DNA of 50,749 bases, taken from positions 1 to 50,749 of the forward strand of contig CAZNGY010000009.1 in the NCBI GenBank assembly GCA_964572955.1, written 5' to 3'. This stretch comes from UBA3775 sp964572955 (lineage in GTDB: Bacteria > Bacillota > Clostridia > Lachnospirales > Lachnospiraceae). Below, piece by piece: positions 1 through 7,775 of this stretch; within the stretch, counting starts at the first letter, position 1, and every line of letters begins with the position of its first letter. The notes beneath the pieces were generated by a model. That model did no database searches. It was not told where the DNA came from and saw nothing but the letters and a program-made list of their open reading frames with translations. Both the position numbers and the translations under genes were made by a program.

Positions 1-178
1 ATTTTTCAGTTGGTCTGAAAGTCTTTTCAACCACGCCACCGTTTTTAATATCCTTTAACTTTGTTCTAACGAAAGCTGCGCCTTTTCCCGGTTTAACATG
101 CTGGAACTCAAGAACCTGTACAACCTGTCCTTCAATTTCCAATGTAACACCATTTCTAAAATCGCCTGCTGATACCAT
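1..178 (-). CDS. efp: Elongation factor P, N-terminal part (cut by window edge)
   Basis: EF-P binds ribosomes stalled at polyproline stretches and helps peptide bond formation. The 59 visible codons start at an ATG at 178 and contain the conserved N-terminal KOW-like domain, with the segments SAGDFRNG, EFQHVKPGKGAAFVRTK and GGVVEKTFR. The lysine in the PGKGA loop is at the position that receives the modification in other EF-Ps. A strong ribosome binding site (AAGGAGG) lies just upstream. It is last in the minus-strand run after the aldo/keto reductase. In Bacillus an aroQ-like gene, an M24 peptidase and efp are neighbours, so the aldo/keto reductase at 275-1414 looks like an insertion into a familiar order. 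The C-terminal OB domains lie outside the window. Confidence 0.95.
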   Translation of the reverse strand, partial: MVSAGDFRNGVTLEIEGQVVQVLEFQHVKPGKGAAFVRTKLKDIKNGGVVEKTFRPTEK

Positions 179-274
179 ATGGAATTCCTCCTTGTATTTA
201 CATCCAATATTTAATGCAAAGTATTTTCCTTATTTTACCCCAGTCATAAGCATTTTTCAACTGTTTTTTACTCT

Positions 275-1414
275 TTATTGTTCAAAATGCTCTGCTACCT
301 TCTTAAGTTCTTCAATAATATGAATATGCTGCGGACAAACACCCTCACATTGTCCGCACTCTATACATTCCGATGCTTTGCCGAATTCTTTGGTAAGTCT
401 GTCATAATACTCACCCTGTGGAGTCCAGCTTTTTTCCGGTATTTCCTGCTTGTCAAGATTGTAAAGTGAGAAATACTTAGGAATGTTTATGTTCATCGGA
501 CACCCGTCCGTACAATATGAACATCCGGTACATGGTATTGACACATTATTGTTTATTATATCCACAGCTTTAAACACAAGACTCTTTTCTTCATCCGTAA
601 GCGGTTCAAAATTCTGCATATATCCTGTATTGTCCAAAAGCTGCTCCATATTGCTCATACCACTGAGTACCATACATACATTCGGAAGTCCTGCCGCAAA
701 TCTTATCGCCCATGAAGGGACTGACATTTCCGGTCTTTTTGACTCGAAGAGCATTTTTACGGTTTCCGGCACATTTGCCAGCGTTCCGCCCTTTACCGGT
801 TCCATTACAATAACCGGTTTATCATGTCTTTCAGCCACCTCGTAACATTTCCTTGACTGTATTCCTTCGTTTTCCCAATCAAGATAATTTATCTGAAGCT
901 GTACAAATTCCATTTCCGGATGCTCAGTAAGAACTTTATCAAGAAAATCCGCCTTATCATGAAACGAAAATCCAATGTGTTTTACGAGCCCCTGCTTTTT
1001 CTTTTCAATAAGCCAGTTAAAACAGTCATACTTTTTGTAAATTTCATAATGATCAACTCCTACATCATGAATAAGATAATAGTCAAAGAAACCCGCTCCT
1101 GTCTTTTCAAGCTGTTCATTAAAAATCCTGTCTCTGTCTTCAAACGAGCGAATAAACCCTGCATGAAGCTTCGTCGCCAGAGTAAATTCATCCCTTTTGT
1201 GTCTGCTTACCAAACAGTCTTTTGTAGCATTTTCGCTTTTAAAATTACAGTACATCCACGCTGTATCAAAATATGTGAAACCTCTGTTTATAAACTCATC
1301 CACCATTTTACAGGTAAGTTCTTTATCAATACTTCCTCCGTCATCCGGATTCAGAAGTGGGAGTCTCATGAGACCAAATCCCAGCTTTTTGCTTCCTTCA
1401 AATACATTTTTCAT
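275..1414 (-). CDS. Aldo/keto reductase with C-terminal 4Fe-4S ferredoxin domain
   Basis: This is a cytoplasmic oxidoreductase of 379 aa. Residues 1-270 form an AKR-type TIM barrel with a readable catalytic tetrad: D50 in YFDTAWMY, Y55, K82 in ATKLH and H116 in LIHD. Residues of about 290-370 carry two CxxCxxCxxxCP clusters (CTGCSYCTDGCP near 296 and CIECGQCEGVCP near 351), enough for two 4Fe-4S centres. In anaerobes this architecture is thought to couple carbonyl reduction to ferredoxin-type electron transfer; the substrate cannot be read from sequence. The start is supported by AAGGAG five to six bases before the ATG. It lies between the M24 peptidase and efp, 51 bp from the former, probably in the same transcript. 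The family call is secure; the physiological role is unknown. Confidence 0.92.
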   Translation of the reverse strand: MKNVFEGSKKLGFGLMRLPLLNPDDGGSIDKELTCKMVDEFINRGFTYFDTAWMYCNFKSENATKDCLVSRHKRDEFTLATKLHAGFIRSFEDRDRIFNEQLEKTGAGFFDYYLIHDVGVDHYEIYKKYDCFNWLIEKKKQGLVKHIGFSFHDKADFLDKVLTEHPEMEFVQLQINYLDWENEGIQSRKCYEVAERHDKPVIVMEPVKGGTLANVPETVKMLFESKRPEMSVPSWAIRFAAGLPNVCMVLSGMSNMEQLLDNTGYMQNFEPLTDEEKSLVFKAVDIINNNVSIPCTGCSYCTDGCPMNINIPKYFSLYNLDKQEIPEKSWTPQGEYYDRLTKEFGKASECIECGQCEGVCPQHIHIIEELKKVAEHFEQ

Positions 1415-1465
1415 TTTTTACTCCTTTTCATACCCCATTAAAATCATTTAACTCTTGAATCTTAT

Positions 1466-2533
1466 TTACAAAGGCAGTTCCAACAGTTCTTTCGGAGAAT
1501 GTGCCAGATTTCTGCACCCTTTTTCGGTAATTACAACCATATCCTCTATTCTTACTCCGCCAAATCCATCAATATAAATCCCCGGTTCAACCGTCATAAT
1601 CATCCCCGGTTTCAGAACGCTTTCATCTCTTTTATTGCATGCAGGATTTTCATGTATAAACAGTCCTACACTGTGTCCAAGGCCGTGTCCGAAATTCTCA
1701 CCGTATCCGGCATCCGTAATTATGTTTCTTGCGATTGCATCAATGTCCCTGCACACCTTGCCTGCCGAAATCTCACTGCATACCGCAAGTTGTGCTTTAA
1801 GAACCGTGTTATAAACTTCCCTCTGTCTGTCACTTGCATTTCCAAGCACAACTGTTCTTGTCATATCAGAACAGTATCCTTTGTAGGTGCATCCAAAATC
1901 AAGCGTGAGAAAATCTCCCGGTTCAAGTCCTCGTTCAGACGGCATTGCATGCGGTATTGCCGAGTTAGGTCCGCTTGCAGCTATCGTATCAAATGAAAGC
2001 TTTTCCGCTCCGTTACATTTCATTATATATTCCAGTTTTGCAGCTATTTCAAGTTCACTTACACCCGGTCGTATAAACTTTAAAATCTCTGAAAATCCTA
2101 CATCACCGATTCTCTCCGCTTCCGAAAGATATTCAATTTCCTCCGCTGTTTTGATTTCCCGCAATGTATTAATTTCAGAATCAATCGGTTCAAGCGATGC
2201 CGTTATCACTCTTTTATAAGAAAGATAATCTTTATAGCTGAGTTCACCTGATTCAAATGCCAGCGAAGTTACTCCGTCAATCCTTGAAAGCCTTTCTATT
2301 GCCCCCGGATATCCTATACCTGCAATATCATATATTTCAAATTCTTTTGCTTCCTCCCTTGCCTGCAGCAAAAACCTGAAATCAGTAAGCAGAACCTTTC
2401 TAAACGGACTAATATAGAGTACCGCAGTATCATTCGTAAATCCTGATATGTATCGTATGTTATAAATATTGTGAACAAGCAGTGCATCTGCCCTGCCTCC
2501 CACAATTTCAAGTGCTTTGTCCGCTCTTGTCAT
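1466..2533 (-). CDS. M24 family Xaa-Pro peptidase
   Basis: Cytoplasmic metallopeptidase of the creatinase/prolidase/methionine aminopeptidase fold, probably acting on Xaa-Pro peptide bonds. It has 355 aa, normal for the short clostridial and Bacillus YqhT-type enzymes. Residues 1-125 are the creatinase N-terminal domain and 130-350 the pita-bread catalytic domain. All five dinuclear-metal ligands are visible: Asp in LDFGC, Asp in SDMTRT, His in GHGLGHSVGL, Glu in TVEPGIY and Glu in GVRIED. The gene begins five bases after the aroQ stop, so it is co-transcribed with the shikimate genes upstream. A link between this peptidase and the nearby EF-P (both concern proline) is suggestive but not shown. 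Whether it is an aminopeptidase P or a dipeptidase cannot be decided here. Confidence 0.93.
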   Translation of the reverse strand: MTRADKALEIVGGRADALLVHNIYNIRYISGFTNDTAVLYISPFRKVLLTDFRFLLQAREEAKEFEIYDIAGIGYPGAIERLSRIDGVTSLAFESGELSYKDYLSYKRVITASLEPIDSEINTLREIKTAEEIEYLSEAERIGDVGFSEILKFIRPGVSELEIAAKLEYIMKCNGAEKLSFDTIAASGPNSAIPHAMPSERGLEPGDFLTLDFGCTYKGYCSDMTRTVVLGNASDRQREVYNTVLKAQLAVCSEISAGKVCRDIDAIARNIITDAGYGENFGHGLGHSVGLFIHENPACNKRDESVLKPGMIMTVEPGIYIDGFGGVRIEDMVVITEKGCRNLAHSPKELLELPL

Positions 2534-2538
2534 TTATA

Positions 2539-2967
2539 TTATGCCTCCAAAATCATGTCGATAGCTCTGATATATCCTTTTAATCCTTCTCCGACAACCT
2601 GTCCGTCACATGCAGGCAGAGTAACACTCACATGCCTGAAAGCTTCTCTTTCGTTTACGTTTGAAATATGTATTTCAATTTTTTTCATATTTACGCTTGC
2701 AAGAGCATCATGTATTGCATAACTGTAATGTGTATATGCTCCGGGATTTATAACTATACCGTCAACCTTGTCATAATACGCCTGTTGTATACGGTCTATT
2801 ATTGCTCCCTCATGGTTGCTTTGATATGTTTCCAAATCAAAACCTTTCTCCTTCGCATAATCCTCAAGCATAGCGATTAAGAAAGCATAGTCCTGTTTTC
2901 CATATATTCCCGGTTCTCTTATTCCGAGAAAATTCAGATTTGGTCCATTAATTACAAGTATCTTCAT
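2539..2967 (-). CDS. aroQ: 3-dehydroquinate dehydratase, type II
   Basis: Third step of the shikimate pathway: dehydration of 3-dehydroquinate to 3-dehydroshikimate. The 142-aa length is typical for the small dodecameric type II enzyme. Visible signatures are GPNLNFLG at the N-terminus, the catalytic Tyr in GIYG near residue 23, the loop IVINPGAYTHYSYAIHDAL carrying the Asn, and EIHISN containing the catalytic His, followed by an Arg-rich strand near residue 109. The gene lies 31 bp downstream of the YqeG-shikimate kinase fusion and 5 bp upstream of the M24 peptidase, so two shikimate-pathway enzymes are adjacent in one operon. AroB, which makes its substrate, is encoded about 43 kb away at 45894-47006. 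Nothing appears truncated. Confidence 0.96.
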   Translation of the reverse strand: MKILVINGPNLNFLGIREPGIYGKQDYAFLIAMLEDYAKEKGFDLETYQSNHEGAIIDRIQQAYYDKVDGIVINPGAYTHYSYAIHDALASVNMKKIEIHISNVNEREAFRHVSVTLPACDGQVVGEGLKGYIRAIDMILEA

Positions 2968-2998
2968 ATTGCCTCCAAGCTGCCGCAGAACTCTGTTT

Positions 2999-4036
2999 TT
3001 ATAAACACATAAGTTCTATTTCTTTTACAATTTCATCCACTGTTTTTCCGTCCGTATAAACTGTAAAATCAGAACTTTCCTTATAAGCCGGTTCCCTCTG
3101 CCTCATCATGTTTGTAACGGCTTCCTCTTTATCAGGCCTTTGCAGAAGCGGTCTTGTCGTGTCACCCTCAAGTCTCTTTATTACATTTTCCGGTGATGTT
3201 TTAAGATAAACAACTATTCCCAGTTTTTTCAGCAGAACTCTGTTTTCAGAACGCAGCGGCATTCCTCCTCCTGTTGAAATAACCATTCTTTTTGTGTCCT
3301 TGCAAAGTCCTCTCAAGACCTCGGTTTCAGCTTCCCTGAAACTTTTCTCGCCCTTCACGGCAAACATTTCCGAAATTGACATTCCTTCTTTAGCTTCAAT
3401 AAACGCATCCGTATCAAGATAAACGCATTTCAGTTTTTTTTCTAAAGCTCTTCCTATGGTTGATTTACCGCTTCCCATAAATCCGATTAAAACTATGCTT
3501 TTTTTATCATTCTTTTTTCTGTTGCGGTGATGATATGCCATAAGCAGCGGCTTTTCAAGTTTTCTTTTTAAAACTATCTGTATTTCTTCATGTTTATCAA
3601 TAGGTTTAACAAGTATGGATTTAATACCTGTACGATTCGCTCCGTATACATCTGTAAAAAGCTGGTCACCGATAAAACAGGTGTTTGTTTCATCTGTTCC
3701 CATGATTTCCATTGCCTTACGGTAATTCTTTCTTGATGGTTTATCGGCTTTGAACAGATAATGCATTTTATCCGTACACACACCGCCTGTTGCCAGTCCG
3801 TCGTAAAATCTCCTGACTCTTGGTTCCTTATTGTTTGATATAAAACATACCGAATATCCCATCTTTGTAAGTCTTGTAAACAGACTTACTGCTTCTTCAT
3901 TAGCATCCGCACCATGCATTACAAGTGTATTATCTATATCGTATATCAGTCCCCTCATTCCTTTTGAATACATTCTTTCGTAATCAATATCATAACTGGA
4001 AACTGCCAATTCCGTCGGGTAAAACTTTTCAAACAT
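2999..4036 (-). CDS. YqeG-type HAD phosphatase fused to shikimate kinase
   Basis: Two-domain 345-aa protein. Residues 1-165 match YqeG, a HAD IIIA phosphatase: the nucleophile motif is YDIDNTL (D33, D35), motif II is FISNN near 66, and the acidic motif is FIGDQLFTDVYGANR (121-135). Residues 180-345 are a complete shikimate kinase: Walker A GFMGSGKS at 185-192, LDTDAFIE near 208, the shikimate-binding Arg in KSFREAE, VISTGGGMPL near 252, and the lid segment TRPLLQR. The kinase phosphorylates shikimate with ATP; the substrate of the YqeG half is unknown. A short basic linker (HHRNRKKNDKK, 169-179) joins the halves in one uninterrupted frame. The ribosome binding site TAGGAGG precedes the ATG, and aroQ follows 31 bp later. 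Separate genes are the usual arrangement, so the fusion is notable. The kinase half corresponds to aroK. Confidence 0.92.
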   Translation of the reverse strand: MFEKFYPTELAVSSYDIDYERMYSKGMRGLIYDIDNTLVMHGADANEEAVSLFTRLTKMGYSVCFISNNKEPRVRRFYDGLATGGVCTDKMHYLFKADKPSRKNYRKAMEIMGTDETNTCFIGDQLFTDVYGANRTGIKSILVKPIDKHEEIQIVLKRKLEKPLLMAYHHRNRKKNDKKSIVLIGFMGSGKSTIGRALEKKLKCVYLDTDAFIEAKEGMSISEMFAVKGEKSFREAETEVLRGLCKDTKRMVISTGGGMPLRSENRVLLKKLGIVVYLKTSPENVIKRLEGDTTRPLLQRPDKEEAVTNMMRQREPAYKESSDFTVYTDGKTVDEIVKEIELMCL

Positions 4037-4188
4037 CTCATTTCCTCCTACCGAAAATTCTGTTTAAAGTTCTTGATTAATATTGTGCAGACTCTTTATT
4101 TTCCGTTAAAAAGCACTGACACTCAACGATAATAATACAATACAAAACATTTGATGTAAACAAGGTTAAAATTAAATTTTACAAAAAA

Positions 4189-4216
4189 TTGAGGGATGAC
4201 TTATGCCATCCCTCAA
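4189..4216 (-). terminator. Rho-independent terminator after the EF-G-like gene
   Basis: Perfect 10-bp stem TTGAGGGATG / CATCCCTCAA with an 8-nt loop, followed on the minus strand by six T residues. It sits 11 bp after the stop codon of the gene at 4227-6311 and separates that gene from the yqeG-aroK operon. Confidence 0.9.
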
Positions 4217-4226
4217 TAAAAATCAT

Positions 4227-6311
4227 TTAACCTTCAATTTCTTTTGCAGCTTCTTCAATAACATGTGCCTGAACGTCACTTGGTGCCGGCTCATATCTGT
4301 CAAAACTATAAGAGTAATCACCAAAACCTCCTGTCATTGAACGAAGATCCGTTGAATAACCATAAAGAGAAGCCATAGGTATGTCTGCAACGATTTCCTG
4401 TTTGCCGTTTGGCAGTGGATTCATTCCGAGAACACGTCCTCTCTTTTTTGACAAATCTCCCATAATATCACCTGTATATGCATCAGGAATAATTACCTTA
4501 AGAGATGCGATAGGCTCAAGAAGAATCGGAGTTGCCTCCATGATACCCTGCTTAAATGCTTTGATGGCTGCGAGTTTAAATGCCATTTCATTGGAGTCAA
4601 CCGGATGATATGAACCATCCACAAGTGTTGCTTTTATTCCGACAACAGGATAACCTGCAAGAGGTCCTTTAAGAACAGATTCAGCAATACCCTTTTCAAC
4701 TGCAGGATGGAAGTTACGAGGAACCGAACCCCCTACTATTTTTTCTTCAAATATATATGGTTTTTCAAGTTCACCGCTTGGTTCAAATACCATAACAACA
4801 TCACCAAACTGACCTGCACCGCCGGACTGTTTTTTATGTCGTCCCTGAACCTGAACTTTCTTTCTTATTGTTTCACGATAAGGAACTCTAGGTCTTTCAA
4901 TTGCAATCTCGACCTTATATCTGGAAAGCAGCTTGCTCTTAATTATTTCTATCTGCTGGTCACCGATTCCGTAAAGCAGAGTCTGTCTGTTTGCCGTATC
5001 ATTCACAATCTTAACCGTGAGATCTTCTTCCATTACCTTGGCAAGAGCCTGACTAACCTTATCATCATCACCTTTATTAACAGTAGTATAACGGACATAT
5101 GTATAAGGTGTTGAAATCTTTGCAGGTACATATTCTATAGGATTTGCCTTTGTTGAAAGCGTATCTCCTGTTGATGTATTTGAAAGCTTTCCGATTGCTC
5201 CGATGTCGCCGGCATAAAGTTCTTTAACTTCAATCTGCTCTTTTCCTCTTAAAACATAAAGTCTTGAAAGCTTTTCTTCTGTTTCCTTATTTGTATTATA
5301 GATTACATCATCACTTCTAAGTACACCTGAGCATACCTTAATAAGCGAGAATTTTCCGATAAAAGGATCTGCAATCGTCTTGAATACTTTTGCTGAAAAA
5401 TCCTTGTTAGCGTCATAATCAGCCATAAATGTTGTTCCTGTTTTTCTGCTCATACCGGTTATGACACACTTATTTGGTGATGGGAAATACTTATCTATCG
5501 TCTGCATAAGCGCATGACATCCTCTTCCTAAGAGTCCGGAACCACAGAGAACCGGAACCATGTCGCCAGAAGATACACTTGTTCTTATTGCCGTTTCAAG
5601 CTCAACCTCAGTAAACTCTTCACCTTCAAAATACTTTTCCATAAGTTCCTCACTGGTTTCTGCTACTGCTTCCACAAGTGAAGTTCTGTACTGATTTGTA
5701 TATTCCATCGAATAATCAGGTATTGCACCGTCTTCGTATTCACCGATTTTATTTGTAAATCTTCGGCCTGCCATTTTTACAACATTTACAAAACCGATAA
5801 ACTTTTCATTTTCTCTTATAGGCGTATGGAAAGGTGCAATTCTGTTTCCGTATTTTTCCTTAAGCTCCTCAAGTACCTTTCTGAATGAAGCATTATCATC
5901 ATCCATATCTGTTACAAAGAAAATTCTTGGCAGTTTATATCTCTCACAAATTTCCCATGCTTTAATTGTTCCGACTTCAATACCTGCTTTTGCCGAAATA
6001 ACTATAACGGCCGCATCTGCTGCCGAAACCGCTTCCTCAACTTCTCCCACAAAATCAAAATATCCCGGCGTATCAAGGAAGTTGATCTTCGTATCTTTCC
6101 AAATCACAGGAACTACTGACGTGCTTATTGAGAACTTTCTTTTTGTTTCCTCTTTATCAAAATCACTTATTGTACTTCCGTCCTCTACCTTTCCCATTCT
6201 GTCTGTTATTCCTGTTGTATATGCCATTGCCTCAACAAGTGTTGTCTTGCCGCAGCCTCCGTGTCCCAATATAACTACATTTCTTATTGATTCATACTTA
6301 TACGTTTGCAT
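4227..6311 (-). CDS. EF-G-like translational GTPase (paralogue type)
   Basis: Full-length 694-aa protein with the five-domain EF-G layout. G1 is GHGGCGKT at 16-23, the switch I segment is RKFSISTS near 58-65, G3 is DTPG at 80-83, and the G4 position reads TDMD (134-137) instead of the canonical NKMD. G5 reads GSGLLG rather than GSA. Domain IV keeps the GRHKKQSGGAGQFGDV stretch. The altered G4 and switch I mark it as the EF-G-like paralogue seen beside true fusA in many Clostridia. It may act in recycling, in stress, or with altered nucleotide use, but this cannot be concluded from sequence. It is monocistronic, with its own promoter (6364-6392) and terminator (4189-4216), not within a str operon. 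That context argues against it being the housekeeping fusA. Confidence 0.88.
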   Translation of the reverse strand: MQTYKYESIRNVVILGHGGCGKTTLVEAMAYTTGITDRMGKVEDGSTISDFDKEETKRKFSISTSVVPVIWKDTKINFLDTPGYFDFVGEVEEAVSAADAAVIVISAKAGIEVGTIKAWEICERYKLPRIFFVTDMDDDNASFRKVLEELKEKYGNRIAPFHTPIRENEKFIGFVNVVKMAGRRFTNKIGEYEDGAIPDYSMEYTNQYRTSLVEAVAETSEELMEKYFEGEEFTEVELETAIRTSVSSGDMVPVLCGSGLLGRGCHALMQTIDKYFPSPNKCVITGMSRKTGTTFMADYDANKDFSAKVFKTIADPFIGKFSLIKVCSGVLRSDDVIYNTNKETEEKLSRLYVLRGKEQIEVKELYAGDIGAIGKLSNTSTGDTLSTKANPIEYVPAKISTPYTYVRYTTVNKGDDDKVSQALAKVMEEDLTVKIVNDTANRQTLLYGIGDQQIEIIKSKLLSRYKVEIAIERPRVPYRETIRKKVQVQGRHKKQSGGAGQFGDVVMVFEPSGELEKPYIFEEKIVGGSVPRNFHPAVEKGIAESVLKGPLAGYPVVGIKATLVDGSYHPVDSNEMAFKLAAIKAFKQGIMEATPILLEPIASLKVIIPDAYTGDIMGDLSKKRGRVLGMNPLPNGKQEIVADIPMASLYGYSTDLRSMTGGFGDYSYSFDRYEPAPSDVQAHVIEEAAKEIEG

Positions 6312-6363
6312 GATGTAAACCTCCGATATTCTTCAGCGCCCCATACGCTGTAATTATGTGAAT

Positions 6364-6392
6364 ATTATACTATAAATCTGCTATTTCAGCAA
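6364..6392 (-). promoter_or_regulatory. Sigma-70-type promoter for the EF-G-like gene
   Basis: On the minus strand, TTGCTG and TATAAT are separated by exactly 17 bp. The predicted start is near 6357, giving a leader of about 45 nt that ends in the ribosome binding site GGAGG before the ATG at 6311. Confidence 0.65.
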
Positions 6393-6522
6393 CACTTTTG
6401 TCTATTTTTACCATATTTTTTCTGACACTTCTTCTTTTTTCATTGAAAGTTCTGCCATTTGACACTCTGCATGTCAATTAACATAAAATAAAATTTTTTT
6501 TACTGTACAATCCACTTTTTTA

Positions 6523-6552
6523 TTGACATATATAAGCCAAAGAATCTAAAAT
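6523..6552 (+). promoter_or_regulatory. Sigma-70-type promoter for tyrA
   Basis: A perfect TTGACA (6523-6528), an 18-bp spacer and TAAAAT (6547-6552), with a predicted start near 6559, about 40 bases before the tyrA ATG. The 287-bp divergent region 6312-6598 also holds the EF-G-like promoter; no other feature is seen in it. Confidence 0.6.
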
Positions 6553-6598
6553 ATACTAGTTTCAGAAAATTTAAATAAATTGCAGAAAGAAGGCTGTC

Positions 6599-7711
6599 AT
6601 GATCAAACTAGGTTTTATAGGCTTTGGACTTATCGGAGCTTCCATCGCCAAGTCATTGCATTCAAAAGCTCCCGGAGAATACGAAATAATCGTCTATGAC
6701 TACCATACTGATGAAAATAAATCCCTGACAAAAGCAATCGACGACAAAGTTATTTCCAGTATTACAAAGGCTCTTTCCGGCTTAATCGGATGTGACTTAA
6801 TCTTCCTGTGTGCACCTACATTAAAAAATATAAGCTATCTTGAAAGAATCAAAACTTGCTTTGATTCTGCCGGTGTTTGCTATCCTTTAATAACAGATGT
6901 AGGGAGTGTTAAGGGCAATATTGCTTCTGCAGCTGACAAACTTGGACTGAAAAAAAATTTTATCGGCGGCCATCCCATGGCGGGTTCTGAAAAAACCGGT
7001 TACGAAAATGCAACCGATCACTTACTGGAAAATGCATATTATATCCTTACTCCGTCTGATGAAAACACTGATTCCGATAAAGAGCTTCTTACTTCAATCG
7101 TAAGAAAAACCGGAGCTCTCCCCATCATACTTGACAGTTCAGAGCATGACCGCGTCACTGCTGCCATAAGTCACGTACCTCACATAATTGCAGCCGAACT
7201 TGTTAATCTTGTTCAGGATTCCGGTGACGACGTTCCAATGATGCGTATGCTTGCGGCCGGTGGTTTCAAAGACATCACAAGAATTGCATCCTCTTCCCCC
7301 GATATGTGGCAGTCAGTTTTTATGTCCAATAAACAGGCAATCATTGACTGTCTGGAGCGTTACCAGGATGCATTGGTAAAAGTTGAAGCCGCAGTTTTTT
7401 CAGACAACGCTTCATACATCTTCAATACGTTTAAAAGAGCTGGCGAATTCCGTTCATCAATTCCGGCCTCACACGGTCTGCTTAAACCCGAATACAGGTT
7501 TTATATAGACATCGAGGACCGTGTCGGTGCAATCGCAACGGTAGCAACCCAGCTTTTTATACATGGTATATCTTTAAAAAACATTGGAATTGTACACAAC
7601 CGTGACTATGAGCAGGGGGTTCTTAAAGTTGAGTTTTATGATAACGAAGCTAAAGAGTCTGCCATCAGTCAGTTGTCCGAAAACGGTTATACCATTTACC
7701 GTGCAGACTAA
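6599..7711 (+). CDS. tyrA: Prephenate dehydrogenase with C-terminal ACT domain
   Basis: Oxidative decarboxylation of prephenate to 4-hydroxyphenylpyruvate, the committed step of tyrosine synthesis, normally NAD-dependent. The 370-aa protein opens with a Rossmann fold (GFIGFGLIGAS, GxGxxG at about 7-12). It has the substrate-binding GGHPMAGSE near 121 and the helix HDRVTAAISHVPH near 181, both diagnostic of the TyrA family. Residues of about 300-368 form an ACT domain (FYIDIEDRVGAIATVA), which usually mediates feedback inhibition by an aromatic amino acid. The start is set by AGAAGG six bases before the ATG. It is the only plus-strand gene in the first 37 kb. It is transcribed alone from a strong promoter and ends in a bidirectional terminator. 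Nothing in the sequence is odd. Confidence 0.95.
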   Translation: MIKLGFIGFGLIGASIAKSLHSKAPGEYEIIVYDYHTDENKSLTKAIDDKVISSITKALSGLIGCDLIFLCAPTLKNISYLERIKTCFDSAGVCYPLITDVGSVKGNIASAADKLGLKKNFIGGHPMAGSEKTGYENATDHLLENAYYILTPSDENTDSDKELLTSIVRKTGALPIILDSSEHDRVTAAISHVPHIIAAELVNLVQDSGDDVPMMRMLAAGGFKDITRIASSSPDMWQSVFMSNKQAIIDCLERYQDALVKVEAAVFSDNASYIFNTFKRAGEFRSSIPASHGLLKPEYRFYIDIEDRVGAIATVATQLFIHGISLKNIGIVHNRDYEQGVLKVEFYDNEAKESAISQLSENGYTIYRAD

Positions 7712-7714
7712 AAG

Positions 7715-7775
7715 AAAAAACCGGATTATCACCCTCGCAGCAAAAACTGCAGAGCGACAATCCGGTTTTTATTTT
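7715..7775. terminator. Bidirectional terminator between tyrA and the DUF885 gene
   Basis: Convergent genes share a long imperfect hairpin: AAAACCGGATT pairs with AATCCGGTTTT, extended inward by CGCAG / CTGCAG-type pairs. It is followed by a T run on each strand. It starts four bases after the tyrA stop and touches the stop codon of the minus-strand gene. Confidence 0.85.
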
